Shown: positions 61,628 through 64,000 of the stretch, piece after piece | Layout of the letters: the number at the start of each line of letters is the position of its first letter | Position numbering within the stretch: position 1 is the stretch's first letter | NCBI RefSeq assembly: GCF_010093595.1 | Contig: NW_022985445.1 | Span: 523,656 to 587,655 of the forward strand | Direction of reading: 5' to 3' | Source of the DNA: Mytilinidion resinicola | Lineage: Eukaryota > Ascomycota > Dothideomycetes > Mytilinidiales > Mytilinidiaceae | DNA: 64,000 bases | Program-made: the position numbers and the translations under genes | The notes under the pieces: model-generated | What the model was told of the DNA's origin: nothing | What the model saw: only the letters and a program-made list of their open reading frames with translations | The model's database searches: none

Positions 61628-63619
61628 TCATAGCTCACCCCCCTCATCATCAGCACCCGCCCCTTCGCGATCCTCGAACACCATGAAGTCTCCGCCCTCG
61701 TCGCCTACGATAGTTCGCCAGACTCCCTTCACCTGGTCAAGGACGGAGTCGTCAAAGGCAAGATCGAGGGATGTGGGTGGAAAGACGAGGATCTGCTGAT
61801 CGAGCGATGCGGTACGTGTAGAAGCGAGATTCTCTTGGCGCTGTGTAAGCTGAGAACGCTGCGTAAGCTGAGAACGCTGCTCGTATCGGAGCGACCACAA
61901 GATTGCAGGCTGTGGCTGCGCGTTGACACTACTCAGTAAAGATTGGACGGCTTTGTCGAGTAGATTGACGGCCTTGTCACCGGCCAACGCGACACTCGCA
62001 TACAGAATACCTGCATACACAATCAGTAATGTTCCAAGAGATATCGATTTGCATGATTGTGTGTGGAAAGCCCAGATCAGGTTGTCAGAGATATTATAAT
62101 CGTCAAGGAAGTTCAGACAATGTAGATAAGTATTCAAGAAATCATTCATCATATAGGCGAGTAGCGTGCAGTGTAAGGAAAGAAAGAAGACACTTACTTT
62201 GGTTGGCTGGACACTCCCCAGTGTCGCTTGAGTGTACAAACACATAGACAGAGGAGAGTGTTGGCGCTGCATCCTCCTCATCTGGTGGAACAAGACTTCC
62301 AGACGGGAAGAACACGACGGCGCCGGCTGGTTTGGGGGCTCCTTCAGCTATGGGAGGGAATAGTGCCTCAATCGAGGAAGATACGATCGTGATAGATTTA
62401 GAACATATTTGAGGTTCGGTCGGTTGTGGGGTTCCTTCAGCTGGTTGGTGCTGAGACGTTTGGAGAGGTTCCAGATCATCACTGGAGCCTGCAATCCAAC
62501 GTGTCTTTACGGACTCGCCATCTTTGAGTACAACCATAAGGTGATCTGAAGATGTTGCTGTTTCGGTAGTCGCACCATCAGATGGGTGTTCGTCAATCAC
62601 AGGTCCTGCAAGACCATTGCCGAGCACATACACTGCGCCTCCTACGGCTCCAGCACGACATCCAACCTGACAGACTTCAGAGAGGCCTCCCCATTTCGGT
62701 ATGACAGAGCCGAACCCAGGCCCAAGACTTCCGATAGATCGAAGATGCCTCGCAATTCGAGGGAGAGCAAATTCTGTGGTTGTGTGGTCAGCATCCAATG
62801 ATGATAGGGTCAGAGCCAGAAGCGATGCGTGCAATGCAACGGGAATCCTGAATTGCTCGGAGAGGAATGTCGAGAATGGCGCCTGGCTGTGTGCTTCCCA
62901 CACTTCACCTTGCTCTTCATACTCGCCGATAAATCTCAAGAACTTTATGAGAGACCGCTTGGCCTTCATGTCTAAATCTTGAGCGGCGAATATGTCCTCT
63001 CGTCCACTGGGCACCTTGTTCAATGCTCCGTGGCCAACAGCAGTTCCCGATCGACTCTGCGAGGAGTTTCCAGAGAGTTTTTCTGCGCTGTTTCCAGGCG
63101 TATAGACCCACCAAGCCCCAACAGCAAGGAATTCAAGCTGTCGATGGACTTTGGAGGACACGAGGATTGGGAGAATACGCGATCGGGTGTAGATCAGTTG
63201 GGGCGACAACGACAGGCTGTATGCACGAGAGGATAACAGCTTGGTCAAGTCCGTCTCAGACCCTTCCGGTTGATGGATGGATACATTTGCGAAGGTAGTG
63301 GATGATGAACCATCTGTCGAGGTTAGCTAGTTATAGACGAAATCTCTATATCAGAGACAAACCTTTTGCTACACTTCTGGACCAGCCCTCAGCCTCTTGA
63401 AGACTGAAGGCAGCCTCGCTGCCGCCATAGTAGTCGTTCTTGTCAATGTGCAGAATTTTCTTCCCTGAGCGAGACAATGCTCTTTATGAGACACTGCGTC
63501 AGTCAGAAAGTGCAGGCAAGTGCAAGACTGGTGGACAAAACGTACGTTGCGAGAAGAGACTGGGACAAGCCCGTCCCCACTATGAGGACGTCCCAATCTG
63601 TGCCGTCCAAAGACTCCAT
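61628..63619 (-). CDS. MRS6: Rab escort protein (Rab geranylgeranyltransferase component A)
   Basis: Presents newly made Rab GTPases to geranylgeranyltransferase II and delivers them to membranes. Exons complement(61628..62010, 62198..63313, 63363..63481, 63546..63619) close in phase; 563 aa. The N-terminus DWDVLIVGTGLSQSLLATAL is the GDI/REP GxGxxxS nucleotide-fold motif, then GKKILHIDKNDYYGGSEAAF. LLSSRAYSLSLSPQLIYTRS and HRQLEFLAVGAWWVYTPG form the Rab-binding platform. MKAKRSLIKFLRFIGEY is the mobile-effector region. PRIARHLRSIGSLGPGFGSV and PKWGGLSEVCQVGCRAGAVG come next. The C-terminal exon has NQSILYASVALAGDKAVNLL. The last intron is 187 nt. An 18-nt tandem duplication gives RSQLTQRSQLTQR in the final exon. 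The acidic C-terminus lacks a lipidation site, as expected. Confidence 0.92.
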
Positions 63620-63709
63620 GCTGGAAGGTGGAGGACGATGGGTTCAAGGCAGACGGCGACGGAGTTCTCCCTAAGGTTGTGGAAACTAGTCGGGAATAAC
63701 GTAATCCAC

Positions 63710-64000
63710 AAGTTAGTGGCCCGCACAAGCTAGTGGCCCACCCAACTCAACACGCGACGCGTCGTCCAACAACCACCCCAATGGCAGCACCACAACAACA
63801 AGAAGCCATCTTTCAAGAAGGCAGAGTTATTCTAGGCGTTCAAGCCTACAAGACCGGCCAAATTACATCCTTCCGAGGCGTTGAGAAACTATACGATGTG
63901 CCCAGAAAGACGGTTACGCGTCGCGCCCGTGGTATTCCTCCACAACGCGGTGCTATCTCCAAAAATCGCCGTCTTACACCTGTACAAGAAGAGGTTCTTG
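63710..64000 (+). mobile_element. 5' part of a pogo/Fot1-type DNA transposon (continues past window)
   Basis: A transposase frame begins at 63781. It is preceded by a 17-bp direct repeat AAGTTAGTGGCCCGCAC / AAGCTAGTGGCCCACCC (63710-63743), typical of (sub)terminal repeats of fungal Tc1/mariner-pogo elements. The exact left end and target TA cannot be fixed without the right end. Confidence 0.6.
63781..64000 (+). CDS. Transposase N-terminus, psq/CENP-B-type helix-turn-helix (partial)
   Basis: 73 codons are visible from MAAPQQQEAIFQEGRVILGV, with GVQAYKTGQITSFRGVEKLY and VPRKTVTRRARGIPPQRGAI and ending LTPVQEEVL at the window edge. The arrangement (AxxAYxxGxxxSxRxAAxxYxVPxxTLxxRxxG) is the psq HTH of pogo, Fot1 and jerky-like transposases, which precedes a CENP-B HTH and a DDE domain. 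The visible part is intact, without stops. It starts 162 bp from, and divergent to, the Rab escort gene, so the element may share or alter that promoter. Confidence 0.75.
   Translation, partial: MAAPQQQEAIFQEGRVILGVQAYKTGQITSFRGVEKLYDVPRKTVTRRARGIPPQRGAISKNRRLTPVQEEVL

Overview
The window is chromosomal DNA from a filamentous ascomycete fungus (Pezizomycotina; Dothideomycetes-like from gene content, but the class is uncertain). Genes lie singly on both strands. Most are interrupted by 47-93 nt introns with GTRNGY donors and CTAAC/CTGAC-like branch sites. Recognisable products are fungal: cry-DASH, SUB2, MIC19, FMP46, a PIR cell-wall protein and Rab escort protein. I rebuilt spliced models by hand; in nearly every model the exon phases close exactly.

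Left part (1-17 kb), conserved genes: cry-DASH photolyase/cryptochrome (partial at the left edge), glutamate decarboxylase (7 exons), a secreted two-domain fasciclin protein with a His-rich linker, RNase P/MRP subunit POP1, a small IFI6/IFI27-like membrane protein, an HhH-GPD DNA glycosylase and acyl-protein thioesterase 1.

17-21.7 kb is an accessory island. Two divergent, atypical protein kinases (HWD/HCD and DFS motifs) are embedded in copies of a short non-autonomous element of about 230-260 bp. One copy supplies the last ~35 codons of the second kinase.

21.7-41 kb is housekeeping again: MIC19 and an NAA50-like acetyltransferase (divergent), glucokinase, a ketopantoate-reductase-like protein with a long disordered tail, SUB2 and RNase P subunit RPR2 (divergent), and a glycine-zipper/RS-tail protein. 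Inside this block, 29.9-35.2 kb is a 5.3-kb stretch with no gene I can support.

41-53.5 kb is a second accessory region. It holds a near-perfect fold-back element, an unknown gene with a decayed tandem copy, a 133-bp-arm inverted repeat, and a PIR cell-wall gene in which nearly every repeat is its own exon. Further right are a perfect 96-bp direct duplication carrying two hairpins, a hypothetical gene with acidic repeats, and a stop-ridden relic of the PIR gene.

53.5-64 kb: FMP46-like thioredoxin-fold protein, a 1692-residue RRM protein, Rab escort protein (MRS6), and at the right edge the start of a pogo/Fot1-type transposase. No tRNA, rRNA or CRISPR was found.
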